A DNA stretch of 64,000 bases from Actinokineospora diospyrosa. GTDB lineage: Bacteria; Actinomycetota; Actinomycetes; Mycobacteriales; Pseudonocardiaceae. Each line of letters opens with the position of its first letter. Within the stretch, counting starts at the first letter, position 1. A model generated the notes under the pieces. The model searched no databases. It saw only the letters and a program-made list of their open reading frames with translations, and was not told the DNA's origin. Made by a program: the position numbers and the translations under genes. The DNA lies in assembly GCF_024171925.1 (NCBI RefSeq), contig NZ_JAMTCO010000006.1, positions 1 to 64,000 on the forward strand, in the 5' to 3' direction. Of this stretch, positions 1 through 7,716 are shown piece after piece.

Positions 1-178
1 CGGTAGGCTGTGTATTTGGGGGCTTTCGGTCAGGTTGATCTTGGCGTGAGCCGTTGCTGGGGGTGCGGGGGAAGGGATGGGGTCGGCCTCGTCGCCTGGC
101 GGCGAGCTCGGCGACCCGGGGTCGGACGCCTCGTTGCCTGGCGGCAACATCGGGCCCGATCCGCGATTTTCGAGCTTT

Positions 179-324
179 GCTCGATGGGGTGGACCTGTTT
201 TGCGCGGGGCCCCTACGACACCCGACGCAGAACCGCACAGCAGGGGCCGAAAAGCATGGCCCTGCCGCGCGAACAACGCTACGGGTGCCGTCCCCCCACA
301 CAAAACAGGTCCACCCCATCGAGC
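179..324 (-). repeat. Conserved 146-bp hairpin element, copy A
   Basis: The outer arms at 179-202 and 301-324 are perfect 24-nt inverted complements (GCTCGATGGGG... and ...CCCCATCGAGC). Inside, a second pairing joins the CGACACCCG and CGGGTGCCG segments, and a tip stem pairs GCAGGGGCC with GGCCCTGC around a GAAAAGCAT loop. The whole element therefore folds into one long hairpin. Where the arms are not exact complements, the plus strand gives A-C mismatches and the minus strand gives G-U pairs, which is why minus is listed. Four further copies exist at 11698, 37302, 48445 and 48979. It could be a structured RNA, a MITE or a REP/BIME-like element. Confidence 0.75.
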
Positions 325-384
325 ACCTGGCACCAGCGACTCCGACGGCCGCCGGGCTGGGTTGGCAGGGCAGCCGAGAGCGGG

Positions 385-780
385 CTGGGATGGCACCGGC
401 CGTTCCGAGTGTCCAGGCGCTGAGTAGGTGGGCTGGGGCGGACCTGACGGGGGGCAGGTTGGCACCGCACGGTCCGAGTGTCCAGGGGCTGAGCAGGTTG
501 GCTGAGGCCGACCTGACGGCAGCCGGGCTGGCGCCGTCGGGGTCCGAGTGTCCACGGGCTGGGTTGGAGGGTTGGGGCGGACCTGACGGCAGCTGGGATG
601 GCACCGCTGCTTCCGAGTGTCCAGGGGCTGAGCAGGTGGTTGGGGCGGACCTGATGGGGGCGGGTTGGCACCGCAGGGCCGAATGTTCAGGTGGCCAGGG
701 TTGGAGCGGACCTGGCGGCAGTTGGGACGGCGCCAGCTGGGTCCTCGTGTCCGGGGGCTGGGTAGGGGTCGGTGGAGGTG
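385..780. repeat. Degenerate ~68-bp minisatellite
   Basis: The phrase CCGAGTGTCCA recurs at about 405, 473, 543 and 613, with a diverged copy near 679 and another near 743. The spacing is 64-70 bp. Each unit also carries GGGGCGGACCTGACGG and a GG(C/A)TGGCACCG block. The same unit type follows the hairpin copies at 11698 and 37302 and, inverted, sits beside the copy at 48979, so the minisatellite travels with the hairpin. I see no coding or CRISPR character: the units diverge along their whole length instead of alternating repeat with unique spacer. Confidence 0.75.
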
Positions 781-821
781 GCGGTGTCGAGAGTTGGCGA
801 AAGACTCGACTGGGTGTTGGT

Positions 822-1310
822 TCAGTCGATTGGGGTGAGGCCGTCGTAGTAGGGCTTTAGGCGGGGGTAGTAGTCGTCCCAGTTGACTGGGGGGTTGTTT
901 GTGCGGGCGGCTACCAGGAGGTCTAGGTAGTAGTCCCAGCCGGGGCCTACTTCGCCGAGGGTGTTGAGGGTGGTGAGGTGGTGGACCAGGCGCAGCAGGG
1001 TTCCGTCTGCGACTTCGGATAGCAGGAGTTCCAGGTGCCAGTTTCCGGCCTCGTCGGACGTGGACAGCCCTAGGCGTCGGTGGGGCTCGCAGACCTCGAT
1101 CCGGGCGTCGAACCAAGGCTCGCCCTCTTCGAACGCCATCTGCACGCGGATGGTCGAGCCCGGGGCACCTGTGCCCTCCCACCGGCCGAACCAGCGCGCG
1201 GTGCGCTCCGGCTCGGTGACGCTCGCCCACACGTCCTCGGGGGTACCCCGGAACGTCCGTCCGAGTACCAGGTCGCCGCCCGTTGCGGTTCGGAACAATT
1301 CGCCACTCAC
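822..1310 (-). CDS. SRPBCC/AHSA1-domain protein
   Basis: This 162-residue protein has the START-like AHSA1 fold signature: an N-terminal R-x-F-x-G-x-P-E-D-V-W-x-S-V-T-E-P-E helix segment followed by T-A-R-W-F and a C-terminal G-W-D-Y-Y-L-D helix. Such proteins bind small hydrophobic ligands in the cytoplasm. It overlaps the upstream ArsR gene by 4 bp (ATGA), so the two are translationally coupled and probably controlled by the palindrome at 1665-1680. ArsR plus AHSA1 pairs are common in actinobacteria and usually autoregulated; the ligand is unknown. The 3' end borders the repeat region. Confidence 0.85.
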   Translation of the reverse strand: MSGELFRTATGGDLVLGRTFRGTPEDVWASVTEPERTARWFGRWEGTGAPGSTIRVQMAFEEGEPWFDARIEVCEPHRRLGLSTSDEAGNWHLELLLSEVADGTLLRLVHHLTTLNTLGEVGPGWDYYLDLLVAARTNNPPVNWDDYYPRLKPYYDGLTPID

Positions 1311-1654
1311 GCCGTGTCCTCCGTCCTCCTGGCCTGGCGGTCCCGCCTGGCCCTGCGCACCTCGGTGTCCAGTGCCGCCATGCGCGCCGACCAGGCCGAA
1401 TCCCGGTCGAAGCCGCGCAACCAGCGGGCCAGGTCGCCGAGCGGCTCGGTCCGCAGCTCGTAGAGCCGCTGCCTGCCCACCACCTCGCTGTGCACCAGGC
1501 CCGCGGTCCGCAGCACCCGCAGGTGCCTGCTCACCGCGGGGCGGCTGATCGCGAACCGCCCGGCGATCGACCCGGCTGACAGCCTGCCGTCGCGCAGGAG
1601 CAGCAGGATCTCCCGCCGCACCGGGTCCGCGATCGCGCCCGCCACCTCGTTCAC
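1307..1654 (-). CDS. ArsR-family transcriptional regulator
   Basis: This 115-residue winged-helix protein has the ArsR order: I-A-D-P-V-R-R-E-I-L-L-L-L (helix 1-2), then R-L-S-A-G-S-I-A-G-R-F-A-I-S-R-P-A-V-S-R-H-L-R-V-L (recognition helix, about 25-50), then the wing with G-L-V-H-S-E-V-V-G-R-Q-R-L-Y. I see no metal-binding cysteine pair (no C-x-C in the recognition helix), so it is probably a metal-independent member paired with the AHSA1 gene. The GTG start has no Shine-Dalgarno and lies 11 nt from a perfect 6-4-6 palindrome, consistent with a leaderless autoregulated transcript. Confidence 0.9.
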   Translation of the reverse strand: MNEVAGAIADPVRREILLLLRDGRLSAGSIAGRFAISRPAVSRHLRVLRTAGLVHSEVVGRQRLYELRTEPLGDLARWLRGFDRDSAWSARMAALDTEVRRARRDRQARRTEDTA

Positions 1655-1664
1655 GGCGGGAAGT

Positions 1665-1680
1665 GTAACTGGTGAGTTAC
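1665..1680 (-). promoter_or_regulatory. Likely ArsR autoregulatory operator
   Basis: GTAACT-GGTG-AGTTAC is a perfect inverted repeat (6-bp arms, 4-bp spacer) ending 11 nt before the ArsR start codon. Its size and placement fit the GTAAC(N)nGTTAC sites known for ArsR/AHSA1 units. The assignment to this regulator is inferred. Confidence 0.6.
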
Positions 1681-1720
1681 GCGTTTGGCCCCCGGGTCCG
1701 AGGACGCGGGGGCCAAACGC
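1681..1720 (-). terminator. Intrinsic hairpin terminator
   Basis: A perfect 14-bp stem pairs 1681-1694 (GCGTTTGGCCCCCG) with 1707-1720 around a 12-nt loop. It lies just after the stop of the metzincin-like gene (minus strand) and ahead of the arsR promoter, so it would separate the two units. There is no U-tract, as usual for actinobacteria. Confidence 0.7.
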
Positions 1721-1734
1721 AGGGGGAGGGGGAC

Positions 1735-2514
1735 TTACTTGGTGGCCAGGGCCTTGAGACCCGCGTAGTCACCGGCGCCGAGCAGGCGGCGGGAGGTGTC
1801 GCAGGGGGAGCTGGCCGGGGTCATGGTCTGCGCGGCGTTCTTCGCCTGGTCGACGTGGCCCAGGCCCGCGGTGTGCAGGCGCTCGTGGGTCAGGGTGGTC
1901 TCCAGGTCGTACTGGCCGGAGCAGGTCGCGGGCTTGGTGGTGAACCAGGTGTAGGCGACGTTGTCGATCAGGGTGTCGGAGGCCACGACCACGCCGCGGG
2001 CGTTGTAGTAGGTGCAGGTGTAGGCGAGGACCTTGCTCGGCAGGGCGCCCCAGCCGGTGACGGACTTGCCGTCGTTGCCGGTGCAGGTGCCGGTCGAGCT
2101 GACCTGCGGCTGGACGGTGGTGGTGCCGCCGTAGGTGTAGGTCGAGGTGGTGAGGTTCGCCTGGCCGCAGCGGTTGGTGCCCTTGGCGACGGTGTTCGTC
2201 GAGGTGGTGATGGTGGCCAGGGCGGTCGAGGCGATGTTGGCCGGGACGCCCGCGCCGTTGTAGAGCCAGGTCAGCGTGCCGACCTTCCAGGACTTCAGCG
2301 CGTAGGTGGAGTCGGTGCAGGAGGTCTCGGCGGCAGCGGCGGCGGTGGCGGAGGTGTTCGCCTCGCCGGTGGGCTCGTCGAAGGTGAACGCCTCGCTGAC
2401 CACGAACACCTGCTCGCCGGTGGTGGCCGAGGACGAGATCGGCAGCTCCGCCACGACCACCGCGCTGGCGGCGACGACGGTGGCGATGAGAGCGGTGATC
2501 CCGTTGCGGCGCAT
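1735..2514 (-). CDS. Secreted metzincin-type zinc metalloprotease (predicted)
   Basis: The 259-residue product opens with an export signal (MRRNG, then a hydrophobic run to about residue 22, with S-S-A near 28-30). Near the C terminus, residues 210-220 read HERLHTAGLGH, an exact HExxHxxGxxH zinc site of the metzincin clan; Met231 (Q-T-M-T-P) could be the Met-turn. Several cysteines suggest an extracytoplasmic disulphide-bonded fold. The mature part is short for a classical matrixin and the region between residues 40 and 200 is not one I recognise. It is a single-gene unit, closed by the hairpin at 1681-1720. Confidence 0.7.
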   Translation of the reverse strand: MRRNGITALIATVVAASAVVVAELPISSSATTGEQVFVVSEAFTFDEPTGEANTSATAAAAAETSCTDSTYALKSWKVGTLTWLYNGAGVPANIASTALATITTSTNTVAKGTNRCGQANLTTSTYTYGGTTTVQPQVSSTGTCTGNDGKSVTGWGALPSKVLAYTCTYYNARGVVVASDTLIDNVAYTWFTTKPATCSGQYDLETTLTHERLHTAGLGHVDQAKNAAQTMTPASSPCDTSRRLLGAGDYAGLKALATK

Positions 2515-2669
2515 TTGCTTCCCCTTCGGCTCTGGCTTGATGACACAAGATTCAGCCGCAGGGGGAGCGGAACGGGTCGCCGGTCGAGTGTGTTTCGGGT
2601 GCAGCGCGTCTGGTCGGTACGGGGATGATTCGGCCCCAGGTCAGGCCGGTTGAGCGGGTCGCAGTGTGA

Positions 2670-2740
2670 GGCCGGGTACAGCGCTGCGGCCGGGTTCACC
2701 AGCGGGGCCGGGTACAGCAGGGGGCCGGGTACAGCGGTGG
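2670..2740. repeat. Short tandem repeat (~18-bp unit)
   Basis: GGCCGGGTACAGC or a one- to two-base variant occurs four times at about 2670, 2688, 2706 and 2723, between two secreted-protein genes and just beside a terminator hairpin. No function is evident. Confidence 0.6.
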
Positions 2741-2767
2741 GGCCCGGTCACCAGGTGACCGGGCCCC
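2739..2767 (-). terminator. Intrinsic hairpin terminator
   Basis: Arms 2739-2752 and 2754-2767 are perfect 14-nt complements (GGGGCCCGGTCACC) with a single-base centre; some central pairs must open to form the loop. It lies 20 bp downstream of the stop of the gene at 2787. Confidence 0.65.
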
Positions 2768-2786
2768 ACGTCGTCGCTTCAGCGCC

Positions 2787-3524
2787 TCAGCGCAGGTCGA
2801 GGCAGATCTGCGGCCGGAACAGGCCGTCCTTGGCGCAGCTCAGGCCCAGGATGAACTTGGGCCCCTGCGGGTTGTACGGGTTGTAGACCCCGGCCGACGG
2901 GGCGTTCCACCCGCAGTACCCGCCGCCGGTGAGGGCCACGACCTGGCCGTCGGAGCTGGGCGTGGCGGTGCCGAACGGGGTGAACCCGCCGGGGGCGAAG
3001 GTGCTCGCGACGGTGAAGGCCGTGCCGCGCAGGTCGAGGTTGGCCTGGCCGACGCCCGCCGAGCCGTTGCACGCCATCGCCACGGCGTAGGCCACCGAGG
3101 TCACCCGGTCACCGCCGTGGGTGAGGGTGCCCGAGGAGGTGGCGAAGGTGGTGTCGTTGATGTCGACCGTGAGCGTCTTGGGGTCCACCCGCAGCTTGGT
3201 GAACGCGGTCCGGACATTCGTGCCCGGTGATGCCCCGCCCGCGGTGTACTGAGAATAGTTCAGCGACGGTCCGGTAAAAGAGAGATTCAGGTACTCGCGT
3301 GGATTTCCGGCCATGTCGTGGCAATAAACACCGACCAGGTACCGGTCCGTCGACAGGACGTAGTTGCCGTCCGGGGCCACCGGGACCACCGCGCGCACGG
3401 CGGCGCAACTGTCGAGGAGTCCTTGTGTGGCAACGGGTGTGGCGGTCGCAGTGGCGGTGCTCAACCCCATCGCCACGAGGGTGGCCGCGCAGGTCGCCAG
3501 GAAACGTTTACCGCTTTTCGTCAT
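2787..3524 (-). CDS. Secreted protein of unknown function
   Basis: I place the start at the ATG at 3524, giving MTKSGKRF followed by a hydrophobic stretch and A-T-A-T-A-T-P, a clear Sec signal peptide; an ATG 21 bp upstream is in frame but would bury the signal. The mature chain of about 210 residues contains paired cysteines (D-S-C-A-A, V-Y-C-H-D, A-M-A-C-N, G-Y-C-G-W, L-S-C-A-K, Q-I-C-L-D), which suggest a disulphide-stabilised extracellular beta fold. I do not recognise the family. The upstream region is shared divergently with the chitinase. The transcript ends at the hairpin at 2739-2767. Confidence 0.75.
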   Translation of the reverse strand: MTKSGKRFLATCAATLVAMGLSTATATATPVATQGLLDSCAAVRAVVPVAPDGNYVLSTDRYLVGVYCHDMAGNPREYLNLSFTGPSLNYSQYTAGGASPGTNVRTAFTKLRVDPKTLTVDINDTTFATSSGTLTHGGDRVTSVAYAVAMACNGSAGVGQANLDLRGTAFTVASTFAPGGFTPFGTATPSSDGQVVALTGGGYCGWNAPSAGVYNPYNPQGPKFILGLSCAKDGLFRPQICLDLR

Positions 3525-3777
3525 GTCCGACTCACATTCTCCCATTCAGCGGTTGGGGCATTTCGGACGCTAGCAGTTAATATCCAGGTAACCCGCTACA
3601 CGCTCGGGTGGATGTGCGCCCCGGTCGGGTGTACCTGGGTTTGGCCCGCCGCGGACCCGTCGTGTGACCGCCCGCCGGGGCCAGAACTGGGAAAAAGTGG
3701 CGATGTGTTGCTCGATGACGGGGAGTCTTGACCGCGCGGTATTGACTTCGCCCGCCGGGAGGCACTTCAATCCGAGC

Positions 3778-3793
3778 TATGGTCCAGACCAAT
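3778..3793. promoter_or_regulatory. DasR-responsive element (dre) in the chitinase promoter
   Basis: TGGTCCAGACCA at 3780-3791 is almost a perfect palindrome and matches the core of the DasR operator of Streptomyces (consensus TGGTCTAGACCA), also seen as the direct-repeat operator of chitinase promoters. A TTGACT box at 3742-3747 and a weak TTCAAT about 18 bp later place the operator over or just after the transcription start, where repressor binding would block initiation. The rest of the 310-bp gap (3525-3834) shows nothing else distinct. Confidence 0.7.
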
Positions 3794-3834
3794 TTGGGTG
3801 CTGGGCCGCAGTCCCACCTCACCCGGGAGGTCCC

Positions 3835-5457
3835 GTGCGTACCCGACACCGCCTGCTCGCAGGCCTGAGCGCGGCCGTGCTCACCGGCGCGGGCCTAGTG
3901 CTCTCGCCGATGACCGCCAACGCCGCCAACCTGTTGTCCAACCCCGGTTTCGAGACCGGGTCGCTGTCCGGCTGGACCTGCTCGGGCAGCACCGGTTCCG
4001 TGGTCGCCAGCCCCGTGCACGGCGGGACCAAGGCGCTCGCGGGCGCCGCCAGCGCCAGCGACAACGCCCGCTGCGCGCAGACCGTCACCGTCAAGCCGAG
4101 CACCGCCTACACCCTGACCGGTTGGGTGCGCGGCAACTACGTGCACCTCGGGGTCACCGGCGGCACCGCCCGCTGGACCAGCTCCGCCACCGGTTACAGC
4201 CTGCTCACCCTCACCTTCACCACCGGGGCGAGCCAGACCAGTGCCGAGGTCTACCTGCACGGGTGGTACGGCCAGGGCACCTACAACGCCGACGACATCA
4301 GCCTCGACGGCCCCGGTGGCGGCGGCAACGACACCCAGGCGCCGACCGCGCCTGGCAACCCCCGCGCCACCGGCGTCACCGCGACCAGCGTGTCGCTGAG
4401 CTGGGACGCCTCGACCGACAACGTGGGCGTCACCGGCTACGAGGTCGTGCGCGACGGCCAGGTCACCCCCGCGACCGGCACCAGCGCCACCGTCGGCGGG
4501 CTCACCGCCAGCACCGCCTACACCTTCACGGTGCGGGCCAAGGACGCCGCGGGCAACACCTCGCCCGCGTCGGTCCCGGTGACCGCCACGACCGGCAAGG
4601 ACGACGGCCCCGGCCCGGGCCCGCGCTTCATCCAGGCCGCGCCGTACCTCTACCTGGGCTGGGGCAACCCGCCCGCGGCGGCCGACGTCATGCGCGCCAC
4701 CGGCGTCAAGTGGTTCACCATGGCGTTCATCCTCGCCCAGAACGGCTGCAACCCGACCTGGGACAGCCAGCGCCCGCTCAAGGGCGGCGTCGACGAGAAC
4801 AACGTCAAGGCGATCCGCGCGGCGGGCGGCGACATCGTCCCGTCGATCGGCGGCTGGAGCGGCAACAAGCTCGGCCCGAACTGCGCCACCGCGGAACTGC
4901 TGGCGGGCGCGTACCAGAAGGTGATCGACGCCTACGGCCTCAAGGCGATCGACGTCGACATCGAGAACACCGACGAGTTCGAGAGCGCGGCCGTGCAGGA
5001 CCGCATCCTGACCGCGCTGAAGATCGTCAAGGCCAACAACCCCGGCCTGCGCACGATCCTCACCTTCCCCACCCTCAACACCGGCCCCAACTCCTGGGGC
5101 AACCGGCTCATCGAGCAGGCCAAGGCGCTCAACGCCAACATCGACAACTTCACCATCATGCCGTTCAACTTCGGCGGCGCCGCGGACATGTACGCCGCGA
5201 CGGTGAACTCGACCACCGGCCTGAAGAACAAGCTCAAGTCCACCTTCGGCTGGACCGACGCCGAGGCGTTCGCGCACGTGGGCATCTCCGGCATGAACAA
5301 CGCCAGCGACGCGGGGGAGAACACCACCCCGCAGATCTGGACTCGCATCCGCGACTGGTCCAACGCCAACCACATCGGCCGCTTCTCCTTCTGGGCGGTC
5401 AACCGCGACCGGCCGAACTGGGAGTTCACCGCCATCACGGCGGGCTTCACCGGCTGA
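3835..5457 (+). CDS. Secreted GH18 chitinase with CBM and FN3 domains
   Basis: I chose the GTG at 3835 because GGGAGG lies directly upstream and the protein then begins with a typical export signal (M-R-T-R-H-R-L-L-A-G-L, cleavage near A-N-A). Order: signal peptide to about 31, a CBM4/9-like beta-sandwich (about 32-160; L-L-S-N-P-G-F-E-T-G), a fibronectin type III domain (about 170-255), a Pro/Gly linker, and a GH18 barrel (about 265-540). The catalytic DxDxE motif reads D-V-D-I-E at 373-377, with Glu377 as proton donor. It should hydrolyse beta-1,4-GlcNAc polymers outside the cell. The dre at 3778-3793 suggests DasR control by N-acetylglucosamine metabolites. Confidence 0.92.
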   Translation: MRTRHRLLAGLSAAVLTGAGLVLSPMTANAANLLSNPGFETGSLSGWTCSGSTGSVVASPVHGGTKALAGAASASDNARCAQTVTVKPSTAYTLTGWVRGNYVHLGVTGGTARWTSSATGYSLLTLTFTTGASQTSAEVYLHGWYGQGTYNADDISLDGPGGGGNDTQAPTAPGNPRATGVTATSVSLSWDASTDNVGVTGYEVVRDGQVTPATGTSATVGGLTASTAYTFTVRAKDAAGNTSPASVPVTATTGKDDGPGPGPRFIQAAPYLYLGWGNPPAAADVMRATGVKWFTMAFILAQNGCNPTWDSQRPLKGGVDENNVKAIRAAGGDIVPSIGGWSGNKLGPNCATAELLAGAYQKVIDAYGLKAIDVDIENTDEFESAAVQDRILTALKIVKANNPGLRTILTFPTLNTGPNSWGNRLIEQAKALNANIDNFTIMPFNFGGAADMYAATVNSTTGLKNKLKSTFGWTDAEAFAHVGISGMNNASDAGENTTPQIWTRIRDWSNANHIGRFSFWAVNRDRPNWEFTAITAGFTG

Positions 5458-5468
5458 GTTTCCCGTTG

Positions 5469-5507
5469 ACGCTGCTCGGATCCGCCACCCGCGGGTCCGA
5501 GCAGCGT
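5469..5507 (+). terminator. Hairpin terminator between convergent genes
   Basis: Arms ACGCTGCTCGGA (5469-5480) and TCCGAGCAGCGT (5496-5507) are perfect complements around a 15-nt loop. It starts 11 bp after the chitinase stop and ends before the stop of the convergent STAND gene, so it can serve both. Confidence 0.8.
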
Positions 5508-5513
5508 CGTCTC

Positions 5514-7682
5514 TCAGCCCAGATCGCCGGTCTCGGCGAGTTCCCGCCAACGAGCCAGGTTGAGGCGGGTCGAACGGGTGGCGGGGTGGTCGGAGCCTTG
5601 TACCCGCACGCGATCAGCGAGCAGTTCCTCGTGCGCGGCCACCGCCGCGGCCGGGTCCCCGGCCTTTCCCCGGAAGTGGGCCAGGTTGCTCCGGGTGGTG
5701 AGGGTGTAGGGGTGATCGGGGCCCAGCACCCGCAAGAGATCGGCCAAGAGCTCGGTGGACGCCTGGACCGCCCCGTGCGGATCCCCGGCCTCTCCGCGCC
5801 AGCGGGCCAGGCTGCCCCGGGTCATGAGCGTGTCCGGGTGCTCGGGGCCGAGTACGCGCAAGCAGTCGACGAGCAGTTCGCTGTAGGCGCGAACCGCTGT
5901 GGCCGCGTCGCCTGCCTCTCCTTGCCACCGCGCCAGGTTGCCGCGGGTGGTGAGGGTGTTGTGGTGGTCGGGCTCGAACACCCGGAGGCGGTCGGCGAGC
6001 ACCTCGGCGAACGCTTGTGCCGCCCCGGCGGGGTCTCCCGCCTCGCCCCGCCACGTGGCCAGGCTGCTGCGGGTGGCGAGGGTGTGGTTGTGGTCTGGTC
6101 CGAGCACCCGCAGGTGATCGGCGAGCAGTTCCGCGAAGGAGTTCGCCGCCTTGGCGGCGTCTCCCGCCATTCCTTGCCAGTAGGCCAGGTTGCCGCGAGT
6201 GGTGAGGGTATCGGGGTTGTCGGGTCCGAGTACCCGCAAGCAATCGACGAGCAGGTCGGCGAATGCTCGCGCCGCTTCGGCCGAGTGTCCCGCGGCTCCC
6301 TGCCAGCGGGCCGAGTTGTGGCGGGCGGCGAGTGTGCTGGGGTGTTGCGAGCCGAGGTGGCGGGCGGCGCTGGCGCGGAGGACCTCGTGGTAGGCGGTGG
6401 CGGCGTCGAGTTGGCCCGCTTCACCGAGACTCCTGCCCGCCCGGAAGAGAACCAGGTGGCCGTCGGACCGCCACAGGTGTGGTCCCGCGTGTGTCGCCAA
6501 CGTCGCTGTGTTGGCGCGGAGCATCGCCGCGAACCGGGTGTCGCGCTCGATCGTGGGCCAGCTCTCCAGCAGCGCGTCGGCGGCCACGGCGGCGAGTAGG
6601 GCTTGGCGGTCATCGGGTAGTTGATCGCGGGTGGCGTGTTGGACCAAGGCGTGCACCCGCACCACGTTCGAGTCGTCGGTGGCGATCAGGTTGAGTCGTT
6701 GCAGGCAGCCAAGGGCTCTGGCGGCGGTGTCGGTGGACAGGTGGTCGCAGATCGGTGGGGAAGTGAGTACTGGCAGCGGGATGCCGTTGGGGTCCAATAA
6801 GGACAGTAGTTCCAGCATGGGGCGCGCCAAGCCCGCGGGTGCGAGCCGGTCGGCGGCTTCGATGGAGATCGACCACGTGGTGGCCACTGTGTCAGCCCAG
6901 TCTTCGGGGAACATCCGTGCCAGGGCTGTGCGTTCATCGCGCCATTTCCGGATGTACGCGTCGCAGGTCATGCCGGGGATCATCTTGATGTAGGCCGAGG
7001 CTTGGCCCAGTGCCAGCGGAAGGTGGCCCAGCAGCGAACTCAAGTCCGCCAAGCCTTCGGCGTCACCCAGCACCTCGCGCAGGTACGCCACCGACTCCGC
7101 CGCGCTGAACTCGTCCAGTGGCACCAAACGACGCCTCGCGGTCTGCAGCCAGGGCTCGTTGCGGCGGGTGGTCACGACCAGTCGACCGGAGGTGCCGGTG
7201 TGCGGCCACAACCCGGTCAGCTCCGCCGGGTCGTCCACGTCGTCGAACACCAGTAGCCACCGCGTGGTCGTGCTCGCGCACCAATCCAGGAACCGGGTCT
7301 CGTCCGGCACCGGCTCACCCGTGACGACCTGGCCCAGTTCGGTCAGACCCGCCACGACGGCGGTCCGCTCGGCCGCCGTCACCCACCCGACGAGCTCCAC
7401 CTCGCCCGCGCGCCAGACCCGCTCCACGTAGTCCGCCGCCGTCTGGGTCTTGCCCACCCCGCCCAGCCCGGACAGCACAACCCCGCCCGCGGTCAGCCCG
7501 TCCAGGTCCGGCACCGACCGCCGCTGGAACCCGTTCACCACCTCGGGCACGGCGCGGGACCGGTGCGGCAACGAGGGCCTGCGTGGCGCGGCGGCGAAGT
7601 ACACGTCGCGGACGGAGGCGGCCTGGACCGCGGTGCCGGAGATGTCGCCCGCCTGGGTGCGCACGTCCCCGAACTCGCTCAT
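5514..7682 (-). CDS. NB-ARC/TPR STAND ATPase with N-terminal RHIM-like motif
   Basis: The 722-residue protein (ATG at 7682; a GTG 6 bp upstream is also possible) has an NB-ARC ATPase with Walker A G-L-G-G-V-G-K-T-Q at 72-80 and Walker B L-L-V-F-D-D-V-D at 143-150. A winged-helix-like linker follows, then about seven TPRs of ~42 residues (about 410-720; L-R-V-L-G-P-D-H-x-x-T-L-x-T-R). Residues 12-29 carry a short G-x-x-x-G-x-x-V-Q-A-x-x-V motif found also in the proteins at 43758 and 58542. STAND proteins are signal-triggered oligomerising switches; no enzymatic effector domain is fused here, so the motif may recruit one. The marR stop lies about 28 bp upstream, so co-transcription is possible. 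Confidence 0.85.
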   Translation of the reverse strand: MSEFGDVRTQAGDISGTAVQAASVRDVYFAAAPRRPSLPHRSRAVPEVVNGFQRRSVPDLDGLTAGGVVLSGLGGVGKTQTAADYVERVWRAGEVELVGWVTAAERTAVVAGLTELGQVVTGEPVPDETRFLDWCASTTTRWLLVFDDVDDPAELTGLWPHTGTSGRLVVTTRRNEPWLQTARRRLVPLDEFSAAESVAYLREVLGDAEGLADLSSLLGHLPLALGQASAYIKMIPGMTCDAYIRKWRDERTALARMFPEDWADTVATTWSISIEAADRLAPAGLARPMLELLSLLDPNGIPLPVLTSPPICDHLSTDTAARALGCLQRLNLIATDDSNVVRVHALVQHATRDQLPDDRQALLAAVAADALLESWPTIERDTRFAAMLRANTATLATHAGPHLWRSDGHLVLFRAGRSLGEAGQLDAATAYHEVLRASAARHLGSQHPSTLAARHNSARWQGAAGHSAEAARAFADLLVDCLRVLGPDNPDTLTTRGNLAYWQGMAGDAAKAANSFAELLADHLRVLGPDHNHTLATRSSLATWRGEAGDPAGAAQAFAEVLADRLRVFEPDHHNTLTTRGNLARWQGEAGDAATAVRAYSELLVDCLRVLGPEHPDTLMTRGSLARWRGEAGDPHGAVQASTELLADLLRVLGPDHPYTLTTRSNLAHFRGKAGDPAAAVAAHEELLADRVRVQGSDHPATRSTRLNLARWRELAETGDLG

Positions 7683-7716
7683 GGGCACCAGTTTGGCGTA
7701 CGCGCTACCCCGGGGG

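Larger units (their letters stand above)
1..821. repeat. Composite intergenic repeat, locus A (no gene)
   Basis: I see no convincing gene here; the open frames shift and consist of repeats. The segment begins inside a module shared with three other loci (compare 11490-12160, 37130-37870 and 48445-49230). Its parts in order are a GGTAGGCTGTGTAT-type motif at about 3, short hairpins built on GTCGCCTGGCGGCGA and GTTGCCTGGCGGCAA at about 88-150, a 146-bp hairpin element (179-324), then a degenerate tandem array of about 68-bp units (about 385-780). The window cuts the left side, so the paired TTGTCCACA boxes that precede the same motif elsewhere may lie just outside. Confidence 0.8.

Noticed and set aside
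179-324. Insertion sequence or transposon ends
   Set aside because: Inverted ends are present but the element is only ~145 bp, folds as a whole into a hairpin, and I see no transposase or clear target-site duplication in the window; a MITE origin stays possible and is noted in the finding.
50-860. Protein-coding genes in the repeat loci (also near 11550-12010, 37190-37840 and 48430-49810)
   Set aside because: Open frames occur on both strands because of high GC; translation gives repetitive Pro/Gly/Trp-rich strings that change frame between repeat copies, and the hairpin arms would be coding on both strands.
3664-3834. Longer N terminus for the chitinase
   Set aside because: It would encode no signal peptide and would place the promoter and dre inside the gene; the GTG at 3835 has a ribosome site and a proper export signal.
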